Below are positions 21,031-31,547 of a DNA stretch of 64,000 bases, one piece after another. The notes beneath the pieces were generated by a model. The model did not search any database, was not told the origin of the DNA, and saw nothing but the letters and a program-made list of their open reading frames with translations. The DNA is taken from positions 236,790,376-236,854,375 of the forward strand of contig CM054062.1 in assembly GCA_028641055.1 (NCBI GenBank). The letters run 5' to 3'. This DNA is from Alopecurus myosuroides (lineage: Eukaryota; Streptophyta; Magnoliopsida; Poales; Poaceae). Made by a program: the position numbers and the translations under genes. Each line of letters starts with the position of its first letter. Within the stretch, counting starts at the first letter, position 1.

Positions 21031-22460
21031 ACGGATAATTCTTTTGGTTCTCTATTTAGGGATACTACTACTATTACTGCTAGGGTAGTAAGTGACCCAT
21101 TATCTGTTGAATTATATCCTTATAAAATACCAATGAAAATTGTTGGACGTGTTATGGATAACTGCTATTATGGAGATGGAACTATCCATCCCGGTGATCA
21201 TTTACTCTTTATACATGAATTGTGCGAGTTATTCAGGTGTGCAGGTATTACTATGGCTCAAGTTAAAAGGAAAATATTCTCTTTATCAGTGAGAGGTAGA
21301 CCGCTGAATGGTTCAAATTGTTGAAGAATGGTGAATATATTGGATGGGAGGAACTTGTACCTCTCTTTTATTCTAAATTATATCCTCCTAGTGAGATTCA
21401 TAAAGTATATAATTTCTAGCCTCGTGATGGAGAGAGTATTGCCTAAGCTTGGGGGATAATGAAGTTATTAATTCTCAAATGTCCCGTTCATGAGCTCCCG
21501 AGTAATATTGTTATCAATAATTTTTATGCAAGGCTTTCTCTTCATGATAAGGATTTATTGGATGCTTCTTGTTCTCGATCATTCACACGTCTGAAGGAAG
21601 AAGCTAAATCGGACCATCTTGACCGTATTCAAGAAAACACTAAAGGATGGGAGAATGACAAAGGTAGAAAGTCAGGTATAAATTACGATTATGAATGCAT
21701 TAAATCTTTTATGGGAACTGATGATTTCAATAATGTTAGTGTTGTTTGTGGTCTTGATTCTCAAATCTTTGCAAACTTTCTTAAAGCCTTTGCTTCCTAT
21801 CATAAATATCATGCACCTTATAAAGATATTGTTCCTGCTAGAAATGTAGAAGTGCATGTTGTTAATCCTGTTGATCCTGAACTTTATATTGAGAAAATGC
21901 CTTTCCCTGCTAAGGTAAAAGAACACTCTATTGTAGCTAGTGTGGTTAGTAAGAGCATAAAGAAATCTATTGAACCTGATGAACAAATAACTGTTGAACC
22001 TGCAGTAGCAATAGTAAAGAATCTTGTCTGTGGAAATGTAGAGGATGAGCATATTGTCTTTTGTGAGGATGCTTCTAATATAGTTTCCCATCCTCATAGA
22101 CCTAATAAAACTAGTGTTCCTGTGATTTCTGTTAAGATTGGTGATCATTGCTATTATGGTTTATGTGATATTGGTGCAAGTTCTAGTGTTATTCCTTACG
22201 AGATTTATAAAGAGATTATGCATGAAATTGGTTCTTGTGAGCTTGAATATATTGATGTAGTTATTCAGCTTGCTAATAGAGAAACTGTCTTTGCAATTGG
22301 TATTGTTAGAGATGTGGAAGTTTTATGTGGTAAAACTAAATATCCTACTGATTTTCTAGTACTTGGTAAGGCTGATAGTAAAACTTGTCCTATTATTTTT
22401 GGTAGACCTTGCTTGAAATCTTGTGGTGCTATTATAGATTTAAGAGGAAGAAGATATTGA
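21031..22460 (+). pseudogene. gag and protease of element B (broken)
   Basis: The gag start aligns with copy C's ATG (minus strand, 57056) but reads ACG here (21031-21033), so the start codon is lost. The capsid-like part (… HPGDHLLFIHELCELFRCAG …) runs to about 21300, where a one-base deletion shifts the frame. The rest of gag plus protease is open from 21459 to 22460. The protease active site DIGASSS is intact at 22167-22187, with the downstream hydrophobic strand and Gly-Arg-Pro motif. Compared with copy C, eight residues after KAFASY are missing as an in-frame 24-base deletion near 21798. The protein would have cut the Gag-Pol precursor; with no start and a frameshift it is not expected to be made. 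Confidence 0.75.
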
Positions 22461-23779
22461 CTAAATTTGATGGAAAATCTTATGAGTTCAATTTCTCCAA
22501 ATTTGCTAGATCACCTTATTAATCTAAATTGCCTAACAATTTTTTTTGAGTTGAACAACTTGATACTATTGCTCTTGCTCCTAATAATGCTTTGCAACAA
22601 TTCCTGGAGCACCACGAAAGTGAGGTCTTTATGGAAGAGAGAAATGAAATTGACGATATTCTTCTTCGTCAACCAATGTTACTGAAGCACAATTTACTTG
22701 TGGAGGATTTGGGTACCACATTACCACCCAAAGAGGATCCTATTTTTGATTTAAAACCCTTGCCTAATGATCTTAAATATTCTTATATTGAGAAAAGAAA
22801 ATATATCCTCTTATTATTAGCTCTAAACTTTCACGTGAAGAAGAGGAAAGATTATTGGGAATTCTGAAGAAACACCGTGGAGCTATTGGATACACTCTTG
22901 ATGATTTGAAAGGGATTTCCCCTACTATATGTTAGCATGCCATCAATATTGAACCCGATGCAAAGCCAGTTGTTGAACATCAACACCGTTTAATTCCTAA
23001 GATGAAGGAAGTGGTAAGAAATGAGGTATTAACACTCCTTGATGCTGGTTATTTTTCCTATTGATGATAGTAGATGGGTAAGTTCTGTGCATTGTGTCCC
23101 TAAGAAAGGTGGAATGACTGTTGTGCCCAATGAAAATAATGGGCTTATTCCACAAAGAGTAGTAGTTGGTTATAGAATGTGCATTGATTTTAGAAAGGTT
23201 AATAAAGTTACTAAGAAAGATCATTATCCTTTGCCTTTTATTGATCAAATGCTAGAGAGGTTGTCTAAGAAAACTCTTTTTTGTTTTCTTGATGGTTATT
23301 CTGGATTTTCTTTAATTGCTATTAGGAAACAAGATCAAGAGAAAACAACCTTTACTTGTCCTTATGGAACTTATGCTTATAGACGTATTCCTTTTGGTTT
23401 GTGTAATGCTCCTGCTATGTTTGAAAGATGCACGTCTGCAATTTTTCATGGCTTTTGTGAAGAAATTGTGGAAGTATTCATGGAAGATTTCTCCGTCTAT
23501 GGAAATTCTTTTGATAATTGTTTGCACAACCTTGACAAAGTGTTGCAGAGATGTGAGGAAACTAATCTTGTTCTTAATTGGGAGAAATGTCACTTTATGG
23601 TTAATGAAGGAATTGTTCTTGGACATACAATTCTTGAAATAGGTATTGAAGTTGATAGAGCTAAAGTGGAAGCAATAGAGAAAATGCCTTGTCCCAGGGA
23701 TATTAAAGCTATTCGTAGTGTTCTTGGCCATGTCGGTTTTTATAGGAGGTTTATTAAAGATTTCTCTAAAACATCATAG
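22461..23779 (+). pseudogene. Linker and reverse transcriptase of element B (broken)
   Basis: The gag-pol linker runs from 22461 to about 22880 in shifted frames. RT begins near 22890; a TAG at 22933-22935 and a two-base loss near 23046 break its N-terminus. From 23039 to 23779 the fingers and palm read well (C-I-D-F-R-K-V-N, F-L-D-G-Y-S-G, F-G-L-C-N-A-P). The catalytic motif, normally M-D-D-F in this family, reads M-E-D-F at 23480-23491: the first Asp is Glu (GAA at 23483-23485). A stop after 23776 interrupts the connection to RNase H. RT would copy the element RNA into DNA; here it is doubly inactivated. Confidence 0.8.
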
Positions 23780-24797
23780 CATGTTACTAATATTCTTCAA
23801 AAAGATGTACCTTTTGTTTTTATGATGATTGCAAGGAAGCTTTTGAAACTTTAATGAAGGCTTTAACTATTGCTCCTATTGTTCAACCACCTGATTGGAA
23901 TTTACCTTTTGAAATTATGTGTGATGCTAGTGATTTTGCTGTAGGTGTTGTTCTTGGACAACGAGTAGATAAGAAATTGAATGTTAATCATTATGCTAGT
24001 GAGACTCTTGATGCTACTCAAAAGAATTATGCTACCACTGAAAAAGAATTCTTAGATGTAGTTTTTGCATGTGATAATTTTAGACCTTATATTGTCGATT
24101 CAAAAGTTACTATTCATATTGATTATGCTGCTATTAGATACCTTATGGAGAAGAAAGATGCTAAGACTAGGATTATTAAATGGTTGTTGCTTTTACAAAA
24201 GTTTGATTTGCATATTGTGGATAGGAAGGGTGCTACAAATCCTGTTGCTGATAACTTGTCTAGATTGGAAAACATTGCTTTTGATCCTATTCCCGTTAAT
24301 GACAGTTTTCCAAATGAACAACTAGCTGCAATAAAAGTAAAATCCCAGGATAGTCCATGGTATGCTGATTATGCTAACTTTGTTGTTTCCAAGTATTTGC
24401 CTCCAACATTTACAGCTCAACAAAGAAGAAAATTCTTCTATGATTTGAGGCATTATTTTCTGAATGACCCACACTTATATAAAGAAGGAGTAGATGGTAT
24501 TATGAGAAGATGTGTTCCGGATCATGAACAACGTGAAATATTGAAAAAGTGCCATGGTAGTGCTTATGAAGGACATCACGTTGGAGATAGAACCGCACAG
24601 AAGGTTCTACAATCTGTAAAATTACTCTCCAGATGGGAAGGACCTTATATTATTGAAGAAGTGTATCGTTCAGATGCAATCAAAATTGCTTTCCTCAAAG
24701 ATAACACTACACAAGTGGTAAATGGACAAAGACTGGAACATTATATTTTCGGGGATTCTTATGATGAAGATGTTGATGTTATTCAAGTAATGACTCC
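23780..24797 (+). pseudogene. RNase H and integrase remnant of element B, integrase core deleted
   Basis: From 23854 one open frame holds RNase H (D-A-S-D-F, T-E-K-E-F, I-H-I-D), a tether, and the integrase zinc-binding start (H-G-S-A-Y-E-G-H-H). At about 24614-24625 the frame jumps directly from K-V-L-Q-S to the integrase C-terminal S-R-W-E-G-P-Y-I-I-E-E-V. Copy C keeps about 0.85 kb between these points (52585-53433), so the CxxC of the zinc finger and all three D,D,E residues are gone. The join stays in frame. The protein's C-terminus is cut at 24797 by the insertion of element H and resumes at 51066. Confidence 0.85.
24793..24797. repeat. Target site duplication of element H (left copy)
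   Basis: actcc at 24793-24797 is repeated as actcc at 51066-51070, directly outside the two LTRs of H. Joining the flanks restores the integrase C-terminal context seen in copy C, which confirms the boundary. Confidence 0.9.
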
Positions 24798-25669
24798 TTT
24801 CGTGGATGTGTAAAGACAGATGCCATAGGATGGCTTAAGTTTGGGGCCGATGGACACTGTGGGTATCCGGGGAGGGATCGCTCGCCTAGCTGGCGCGCTC
24901 ACTACACCGCAAACAACAAGATCTACCCAGGTTCGAGGCCCTCGTGTGGATGTAACATCCCTACTCATGCCTCTCTCTGAGTATATGTGGAAACCGAGTA
25001 CAAGAATTCCTCAAGCTCAAGGAGCTAAAGGAAGAAGAACCTCTCCTGCTACTTCTCTCTACTCAGACTAGTAATGCTTCTCTTTGCACGTAACGAATGA
25101 GCTACCAAAGAACCGATGAAGCGACCCTCGCGCAGGAGGGAGGAGGCCACCTTATATACTGGTGGCCACCAACTAATAGTACCGATTAGGTGACTACACA
25201 CTATGCTTTAGCGCACGCCTTCGCTTCTCCGCTGACAGACGCCAAAAGTCTTCGCGGTCTGGTCGCTGGCATGTCCTGTCCCCCTTGTGAGAGATAGGAT
25301 GTGGCCTCGCCCATACATCGCACTGTACCAGCGTATGCATACGCATCATCACGCCTAGTAAGTTGAACCACACACATGTACTCTCCCAGATTATACGGGA
25401 TCGCAACGGCTCCATTGACTTTCCCTCCGAGAAGCGTAGCAACGTGCCTATCCGGACCCTGCAAGTGCTACTCGGTCGATCCAAACAAACACTCATATCT
25501 TCAATTGTCTCCTTGTACTTCCTACCGAGATAGCTCCAACTCGGTAGTAACCCAACTCGGTACCTTTCTATCCGGCACGTACCAACTCGGTATAGCCCAA
25601 CTCGGCAAGCAGTACCTCAAGCACCTTTTCTTACCAATCTTGCCCCTATTGGGGGGTAGCCCCCCTACA
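24798..25669 (-). repeat. 3' LTR of Tat element H
   Basis: 872 bp, the same length as the 5' LTR at 50194-51065. The plus-strand left end reads tttcgtg instead of tgtcgtg, a point change in the terminal dinucleotide. Near 25548-25610 it carries four closely spaced caactcgg motifs, also present at 50932-51003. Confidence 0.9.
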
Positions 25670-25684
25670 TTAGTCCCCGAAGCT
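25670..25684 (-). promoter_or_regulatory. Polypurine tract of element H
   Basis: On the minus strand gcttcggggactaa runs straight into the 3' LTR start TGTAGGGG. The position and purine-rich strand fit a plus-strand primer. Confidence 0.65.
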
Positions 25685-26488
25685 GGTATGGTCCGGTGAA
25701 CTCGGACATTGGGCCGTGCCAGCTTAAACCAATCTCTTTCCAAATGTGCAGCCGAAATGCACCTCATCTCGATCGAGTTCCAATCTAAACTGGAATTCGA
25801 TCCCTCATTTCTTGTGAACTTCTTCTATACCAACAGAGTAGACTACGCTGCTTTGGATTTTTCCGAGATCCCAGCCCTTAGCCAATTTCTCATGGATTTT
25901 GCCCCTCAAACCAGGGTTGCTTAGTTACCTTCGCGTGTAAGATTCGCCACGTGGCGCGGCACTGCTGCCCGCGTTGCCTCGGTTCCTACGCAGTCGTAGC
26001 GCATGCGCCCTACCCACGTCAGTCACCGCGCCCCTAGCCCACGCGTCGACGTGTCCGTTCGCAGACAGATACTCAAGTGCCCACGTCGCCCGGCGTGGTA
26101 CTAACTGTGCCAGTTACACGCGGTAATACTGTTGTGTGCGTTTCTTCTGGGCGCAGTAACTCCCACACACCCACGTTCACCTCCGCACCGGATCCGGAGC
26201 AGTTACTGCGCTCTAGGGGTATAAATACCCGCGCGTCGCCCGTCGCACCGTTTTCCTCGCCATTTGCCTCCTTGTTCGTCTTCCTTGATCCTCGCACACG
26301 CGCACGCAGCACACTCTGCTCCATCGCCGCGACATCGAGTGCCAGCGCGCACAGTAGAGATTACTCCACCGCCGCGTGAAGCCGCGCTCCGTAGCGCCAC
26401 CGCGCATCAAGATCTTCACTGCGCCCGGCGACCGTACTGCTTCCTCCGTTCCGCTCTTCTTCAACCTCCTCGCCGCGGGCAGTGCGCC
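25685..26488 (+). promoter_or_regulatory. Promoter and leader region of the antisense gene, with TATA box
   Basis: This 0.8 kb stretch holds no recognisable coding sequence. It becomes GC-rich and CpG-rich toward 26000-26470. A clean TATA box, tataaata, sits at 26220-26227 on the plus strand in the context ggggtataaataccc. A transcription start near 26250 is inferred. The promoter points away from H's 3' LTR and against H's own transcription. Confidence 0.6.
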
Positions 26489-26539
26489 ATGGCGTCCGTT
26501 CTCTGCGCCGCCGCGGATCTCCTTCGACCCCTGCGGCGT

Positions 26540-27530
26540 GAGCCACTCCTTGCGCCTACACGCATCTCGGAGGAGACGAGATCCGGAACCGCCCCGATGG
26601 CGCTCGAGCCCGTTACGACATCGACCTCGAGGGTCCTACCTCCACCCACGGGAACTAGGAGTGCTCTGATGTGACCGCCACTAATATTCAGTGCCTCGTC
26701 AACACTCGGCGTGTGCCGCCGGGTGTCATCTGCCGGCCTCCGGGCGCCGAGGTTGAGCCGCAGCCCGATAAGGAGGAATACGTGGTCTTCCTCGGCAACT
26801 TCAAGTACGGATTCGGCCTTCCCGCCTCCAAGTTCATGCAAAAGTTTCTGCGCCACTTCGGTTTGCAATCTCATCACCTCCCTGCCAATGCAATCACCAT
26901 GCTTTCCACCTTCGTTACCTTCGTCGAATCCTATCTCGGTATCTACCCCACGGTAGATATTTGGGCAAAATATTTCAACTTCCGCCAACAAGTTCTCCCC
27001 AATAAAGCCAATCCAAATGCTCCCAAAATCATGACTCGATGCGGAGTAGCCATGATAGTTTACCGAAATACCACCGAGTACCCCCGGGTTCAGGGGCTTG
27101 ACACTTGCCGCAAGTGGCAAAGGGGATTCTTCTATGTGAAGAATCCCGCCCCGGAGGCTGGCGCCGAGCCGGTTGACCTCATCAAGCTTCCCCCTTTCCG
27201 GGTTGATCCCCCCATTGCCATGATGAACTAGGGGTATAAACCGAAGAAGACCGTGCCCGAGGAGAACGCCGGAGACAACCGATTGAAGCAGCTCATCAAG
27301 AGTGGGCTCCGATCCGACGACCTGATCGCCACCTGGGTGAGCCGCCGGATTCTGCCTCTGGAGCTCATGACCCACAAGATGTGTTTCATGGGCATGCCCC
27401 ACGACTGCACGTGCACAACCACTTTTGAGCTCAGCAAGGAAGAGGTTGCCCTCTGGGCCAAGTCCATCACCAAGGCCACCCTCATAGATACTCGGGCGAG
27501 CCCTACAACCGAGATAGGCCGGCGCCCAGA
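26540..27530 (+). pseudogene. Antisense gene exon 1: Transposase_28-like domain
   Basis: The coding frame runs through a TAG at 26656-26658 and another at 27229-27231 to a splice donor gtaag at 27531. The stretch E-E-Y-V-V-F ... Y-G-F-G-L-P ... F-V-E-S-Y-L-G-I-Y-P resembles the 'putative gypsy-type transposon' domain (PF04195) common in grass proteins of unknown function. W-x-R-G-F-F-Y-V follows at about 27118. The true start is unclear: the ATG at 26489 is in another frame, and the domain frame has a TGA at 26539, so a frame change or different start near 26540 is needed. A 374-residue minus frame over the same bases is its mirror and lacks any domain. Confidence 0.65.
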
Positions 27531-27548
27531 GTAAGTTTTTGCCATCCT

Positions 27549-27966
27549 GCCGAGTTGCTTCCATCTCGGTATCTTCCGAATTCACTTAGTTACGTATGCT
27601 CTATGTTTCGCATGTCCTACCGAGTAGAAACATCTCGGTATCATCCGAGTCCACTTGGTTCTTTATGCTTTCTGTTTTGCATGCCCTACCAAGTAGAGTA
27701 CATCTCGGTATCATCCGAGTCCACTTAGTTCTTTATGCTTTATGTTTCGCATACCCTACCGAGTAGAGTACATCTCGGTATCATCCGAGTTCAGTTAGTT
27801 CTTTATGATTTATGTTTCGCATGCCCTACCGAGTAGAGTACATCTCAGTATCATCCGAGTTCACTTAGTTCTTTATGATTTATGTTTCGGATACCCTACC
27901 GAGTAGAGTACATCTCGGTACCTTCCGAGTTCACTTAGCTTCTTATGCTTATTGTTTCACATGTAC
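27549..27966 (+). repeat. Six ~70-bp tandem repeats in intron 1 of the antisense gene
   Basis: Units begin near 27549, 27619, 27688, 27758, 27828 and 27898. Each contains accgagtag, catctcggtatcatccgag and a ttatg(c/a)ttt stretch. Neighbouring units differ at only a few bases. The ctcggta/taccgag motif also recurs in H's LTRs. Confidence 0.9.
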
Positions 27967-27985
27967 AACACTTTACTCGCTAGAG

Positions 27986-28424
27986 TGTGGAAGACAAGTC
28001 GGTCCTCTCGGATAACTGGAAGCCTGACTGGACCGAAGATGATGAAGAGCAGTTCGACAACCAGGACACGCTCCCTATTCCGCTCGCTATTCCTCCTGGT
28101 CAAGATGGTAAGTCCTGAGTCGCAACCTCAATCCGGGACTGGTCTGAGGACTATGAAGGTGATAGTGATGATGACTGTATACTTTTGGAGGTATCCAATC
28201 CCTTCTCGGTCTCATTAGTGCACTTTCTTTTTTTGTTCCCAGCCGACATGGAAGAAGAGGTGGTCGAGGCGGAGCCCGTGTCCATCGCTGCCCCCGCACA
28301 GCTGAGGAAGCGGCGCCGTTGAGCCTCCATCCAACAAGAGGCAGAAGAGGTCCGGGAACAAAGGGCCCAAGGGCGGCAAGGCCATGGTGAAACGTCGAAG
28401 GAACGCGCGACCCACAGTCAACGG
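27986..28424 (+). pseudogene. Antisense gene exons 2 and 3: acidic segment, then basic segment
   Basis: Exon 2 (27986-28107) encodes an acidic stretch including DNWKPDWTEDDEEQF. Exon 3 (28243-28424) starts D-M-E-E-E-V-V and, after a one-base shift near 28318, ends in a strongly basic run (K-R-Q-K-R-S-G-N-K ... V-K-R-R-R-N-A-R) that could be a nuclear localisation signal. Intron 2 contains an open stretch in exon 2's frame, broken by one TGA (28117-28119), with W-S-E-D-Y-E-G-D-S-D-D-D. The donor may therefore lie further right, near 28190, in related copies. Confidence 0.5.
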
Positions 28425-28537
28425 GTAAGTTTCTCCCGAGATGCTTTATGTTTGCATTTTTTTCTTCCTTTGCCTCTTTCGACCGAGATGCTTTGCAGTT
28501 GCATTTCCTTTACCCCTCCGTTTCTCTCTTTCTCTAG

Positions 28538-29551
28538 TGATCCACTCAACGTTGGGGGTCACGGTGCGCCCGTGGGACCGAGTGGCGCCCGTGGCGTTGT
28601 CGACCTCGACCCCGAGGACACGAACACCCACATCGATGACCGATCCGAGATGCCCTTCCCGGATCAAGAAGACCAGGATCTCGGCGCAGGTGGCACGGGC
28701 GCCGAGATGGATACTCAAGGAACTCTAGAACAGACGGAGTCGACCCCCCGAGCAACAACATGAGCAACAACACGAGCAACAGCCGGAGCAGCAGCCCGAG
28801 CTGCAGCCAGAACAGCAACCCGAAGTCGCGGCGTAGCAGCAAGCACCGCACCAACAAGTTTCTCCAATCTCCACCGCAGCAACACCGTCAAGCCCTCCGA
28901 GAAGAACTTCCCCTCTAGAAGTAGCAGCAGCAGCATAAAGAGTCGCAACCACCACCGCGACAGCAGAAACGACACCCAACACCACACCAACGGCCACAAG
29001 CCCAATTCTATCTGCCGCCACGGAAACCAGCTCCGCCTCGAAGGCAACGAACCCAGCAGCATCAGCAGGAGCAGCAAATAGCTCGGCCTCCACTGCAACA
29101 AACCCAGCCGCAGCAGCAACATCATCACCAAGCCCACCGGCCCCGAGAAGACCAGCGGGACCTCACACTCGGCAGACAGCCAAGTTTGCGCCATCACAGG
29201 CGTAGTGGCTGGAGAGGGGAGCAGCCCAGCAATCGGACTTGTGAAAGTTCCGGTGCACTGGAAGAAGCAGCAGCAGGCACAACAGAAGAAAAAGACCGGG
29301 GCGAAGGCGAAACCCGCCAGGAGCTTGCCGCAGAGCTATGGGCTGACATTGATGCCACCCTGGACCGGATCAGCTTCATCCATTCGTAATTTGATGGGAA
29401 GAAGCTGGGCCCGTTGGACCACTACCAGAAATCCTGGAACCGGGCCGACGGCGGCCAAATCTCCAAGCCTGTTTCATCCTCTAGCAACACCTTGGCGCAC
29501 AAAATGTACTTCCTGCGCGTAGCTGCAGAAGATGCTGAGATCACCTCCCGA
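28538..29551 (+). pseudogene. Antisense gene exon 4: Gln- and Ala/Ser/Thr-rich segment
   Basis: After the acceptor ctag the frame encodes a Gly/Asp-rich start, then a run of E-Q-Q-H and P-E-Q-Q units (about 28745-28830), then Ala/Ser/Thr-rich sequence to about 29170, and a short Lys/Gln-rich part near 29255-29320. A C-homopolymer at 28744-28750 probably caused the shift that ends the first frame at 28763; a TAG at 28832-28834 is another break. The exon closes with conserved-looking residues and the donor gtaag at 29552. Minus-strand Leu-rich frames over this exon are mirror images of the Gln codons. Confidence 0.5.
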
Positions 29552-29716
29552 GTAAGTTTCATTTTCTATATGATTTTTACGAGTTGACAAATTTTCCATC
29601 CGCAATCCATATACCATCCAGTCCCCGAGATTAGGGATGAGTAGGCAATACTCGACCGAGTTGAAGTCTACTCGGGTCGAATCTTCCAATTAACTTGTTT
29701 CTTTTTTTCTCTTCAG

Positions 29717-30569
29717 ACTTGCACCGAGTCCCATGCTCTGATCTTCCAGAAGCTTCTCTGGCCCACCGAGATGCCAAGGAGCAGATCCAAAATGTGCAGG
29801 AGGCGCTGGGGAACAAGAGTAACTTATTCTTGCCGAGATACTGATTATGCTTCTTTTGCATTAGTTTTCTAACTCGGTTTCTTTTTTCTCTTTCACAGCT
29901 ATCTTGGAGAAGCAGATGACGGATTTTGTCACCAAGATTTCTTCCTTGGAGAGTAAGTACCATATCTTCCATCTCTGCGTTTTGTGTTTACGCTTTTTCT
30001 TTTCCTCTGGTTAATTTTGCTTTCTATGCAGATGAGCACGAGATCTTCGCCGAGAAGCACCAGGATTGCACTTTGCTAGCCGAATCGGCACAGAGAAAAA
30101 TCACGGCCTTGGAGAGTAATTATTTTGTTCCTACTTTATTCTTTATTACTTGGTTTGTATCTTCTATTTAAGTTGTTAACCGGACTGCTTTTGTTTGCAG
30201 CTGAGCACCAATCCTTTGTCGAGAAACATCAAGAGTGCCTCTCCATGGTCGAGGTGCAGCAGCAGATCAATGACAACACCTCCCAGCTCCGGGTAGAGCT
30301 CCAAGCCGAGAAGGACGAAGTGGCTAAGCTCAAGCTGGAGCTGGCTGATACTATCAAGGTGGTGTTGCAGACCAGGAAGGAGAAGGCCGACTTGGAGAAC
30401 ACCACTGCTACCGAGAAGCTTGGGCTGTATCAGGAGATTGACATCCTGAAAGAGCGGAACACTGCACTCGACCAGATGGTGAGCAGCTCGCGCCTCTTAC
30501 TGGATAAGCATGAGGCCAATGCCGATAAGAGGCTCCGTAGGCTCAAGGACCTCACCATCGAATTGCGTT
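29717..30569 (+). pseudogene. Antisense gene exons 5-8: coiled-coil exons with internal duplication
   Basis: Exons 5 (29717-29818), 6 (29899-29952), 7 (30032-30115) and 8 (30201-30569) join in phase 1 with the same boundary pattern: each donor side ends in an A after a full codon (AAGA or GAGA) and each acceptor side gives CT or AT. Exons 7 and 8 both begin with E-H-(E/Q)-x-F-x-E-K-H-Q-(D/E)-C, a visible exon duplication. Exon 8 then runs as a long Leu/Lys/Glu coiled coil of about 110 residues. Exon 5 contains one frameshift near 29760. The segment probably makes a dimerising rod. Confidence 0.65.
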
Positions 30570-30657
30570 GTAAGTCTTGATTTTCCTTCAACTTGCTCTA
30601 TCCGACATTCTCTATCCGGCTGATTCCTTGCCTTAACTCGGGCATCCTGCTTTCCAG

Positions 30658-31547
30658 GGACATTCCCCGACTTTGACTTGGGTGCTGAAAGGGTTGTTGA
30701 GAGAGCCTGGGAGCAACGGGCAGATGTTGGCTTCGACGTCACCGAGACGGTCACTATGGAGGATCAGGTCGAGGACATCAGAGCCCGAGTTCTGCCCCTC
30801 AAGGGTTTGGGAACCAACATGGTCTCCACTGCCATCCGTCTACACAAGATTTTCTGGCCGGAAATTGAGCCTCCCAAGACTGTCCATGAGCTGTCCTCCA
30901 AGATGAATTACGTCAAGGAGGAGCTCAAGAAATGGCGCGTCTCAGCAGCTCGAGCCGACGCAGATGAAGCTCTGCACTTCGTGCTTTCCTGGTATGAAAA
31001 CCTCGATCTCAGCAAACTCGAGAAACTGCGCAATGGATCCCGGTGGATTGAGGAAGAAAACTCTATCCGGATCCGTCAGGATACGGCTTATCGGCTAGCC
31101 TCATATGCTGACACAAAGGAATTTGTGGATGGCCCCACTGAGCCCGACACCAAGCCCGACTCTGACAGTGATTCTGAGGGCGATGCAGACAACGATGAAG
31201 AGAGCGACGAGGGAGACGATGGCCACTTTGAAGAGGGCGACGAGGGAGATTATGGCCACTGGGAGGAGGGAGACAGCGACGAAGGCGACGGAGAAACTGA
31301 GGTTGACGACGACTCCGAGGAGGTGGAAGAGGAGATCCAGGCTGAGCCAGAGCTGGGCGCGGACTCCGAGATCGTCACCACTGAGATGGTCATCTCGGAG
31401 CCTGCTCCCGAGTTGAGCGTCTCAGAGCCCACAGCCGAGAACGCCGCCTCCGAGCCTCCGACTTCAACTGCTGCCTCCGAGCCCCCCACCGAGTTCTCCA
31501 ACCCGGAAGGTGCTGAAGCTGATGCAACTCCCTTGGCCGCGGCCTAA
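30658..31547 (+). CDS. Antisense gene exon 9: C-terminal domain with acidic tail
   Basis: After the acceptor ttccag at 30652-30657 the frame is open to TAA at 31545-31547 with no internal stop. The first ~150 residues are a mixed helical domain (K-I-F-W-P-E-I-E, L-S-W-Y-E-N-L-D-L, W-I-E-E-E-N-S-I-R-I-R). Then comes an acidic run rich in D-S-D-S-E-G-D and E-G-D near 31150-31345, and a tail of S-E-P-P/T repeats. It follows exon 8 in phase (split Trp codon). It is the cleanest part of the gene. Confidence 0.65.

Larger units (their letters stand above)
26489..31547 (+). pseudogene. Nine-exon antisense gene of Tat element H (aORF type)
   Basis: Proposed exons: 1 ~26489-27530, 2 27986-28107, 3 28243-28424, 4 28538-29551, 5 29717-29818, 6 29899-29952, 7 30032-30115, 8 30201-30569, 9 30658-31547. 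Every intron has GT...AG ends; all but the fifth (gtaact) and seventh (gtaatt) begin GTAAG. Joins 1/2, 2/3, 3/4, 4/5, 5/6, 6/7, 7/8 and 8/9 keep phase when the locally best frame is used. The product would have a Transposase_28-like N-terminal domain, a basic segment, Gln/Ala-rich segment, coiled coil and acidic tail. Tat elements such as Grande are known to carry antisense genes of unknown role between pol and the 3' LTR. This copy has in-frame TAGs at 26656 and 27229 and frameshifts in exons 3, 4 and 5, so it is degenerate. Confidence 0.75.

Noticed and set aside
26461..27585. 374-residue minus-strand open frame, one of the longest uninterrupted ones
   Set aside because: It is the mirror of exon 1 of the antisense gene in GC-rich sequence. 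The plus frame shows the recognisable domain; the minus frame shows none.
28715..29197. Leu-rich minus-strand frame resembling a membrane protein
   Set aside because: It is the reverse reading of CAG/CAA Gln and Ala codons in exon 4.
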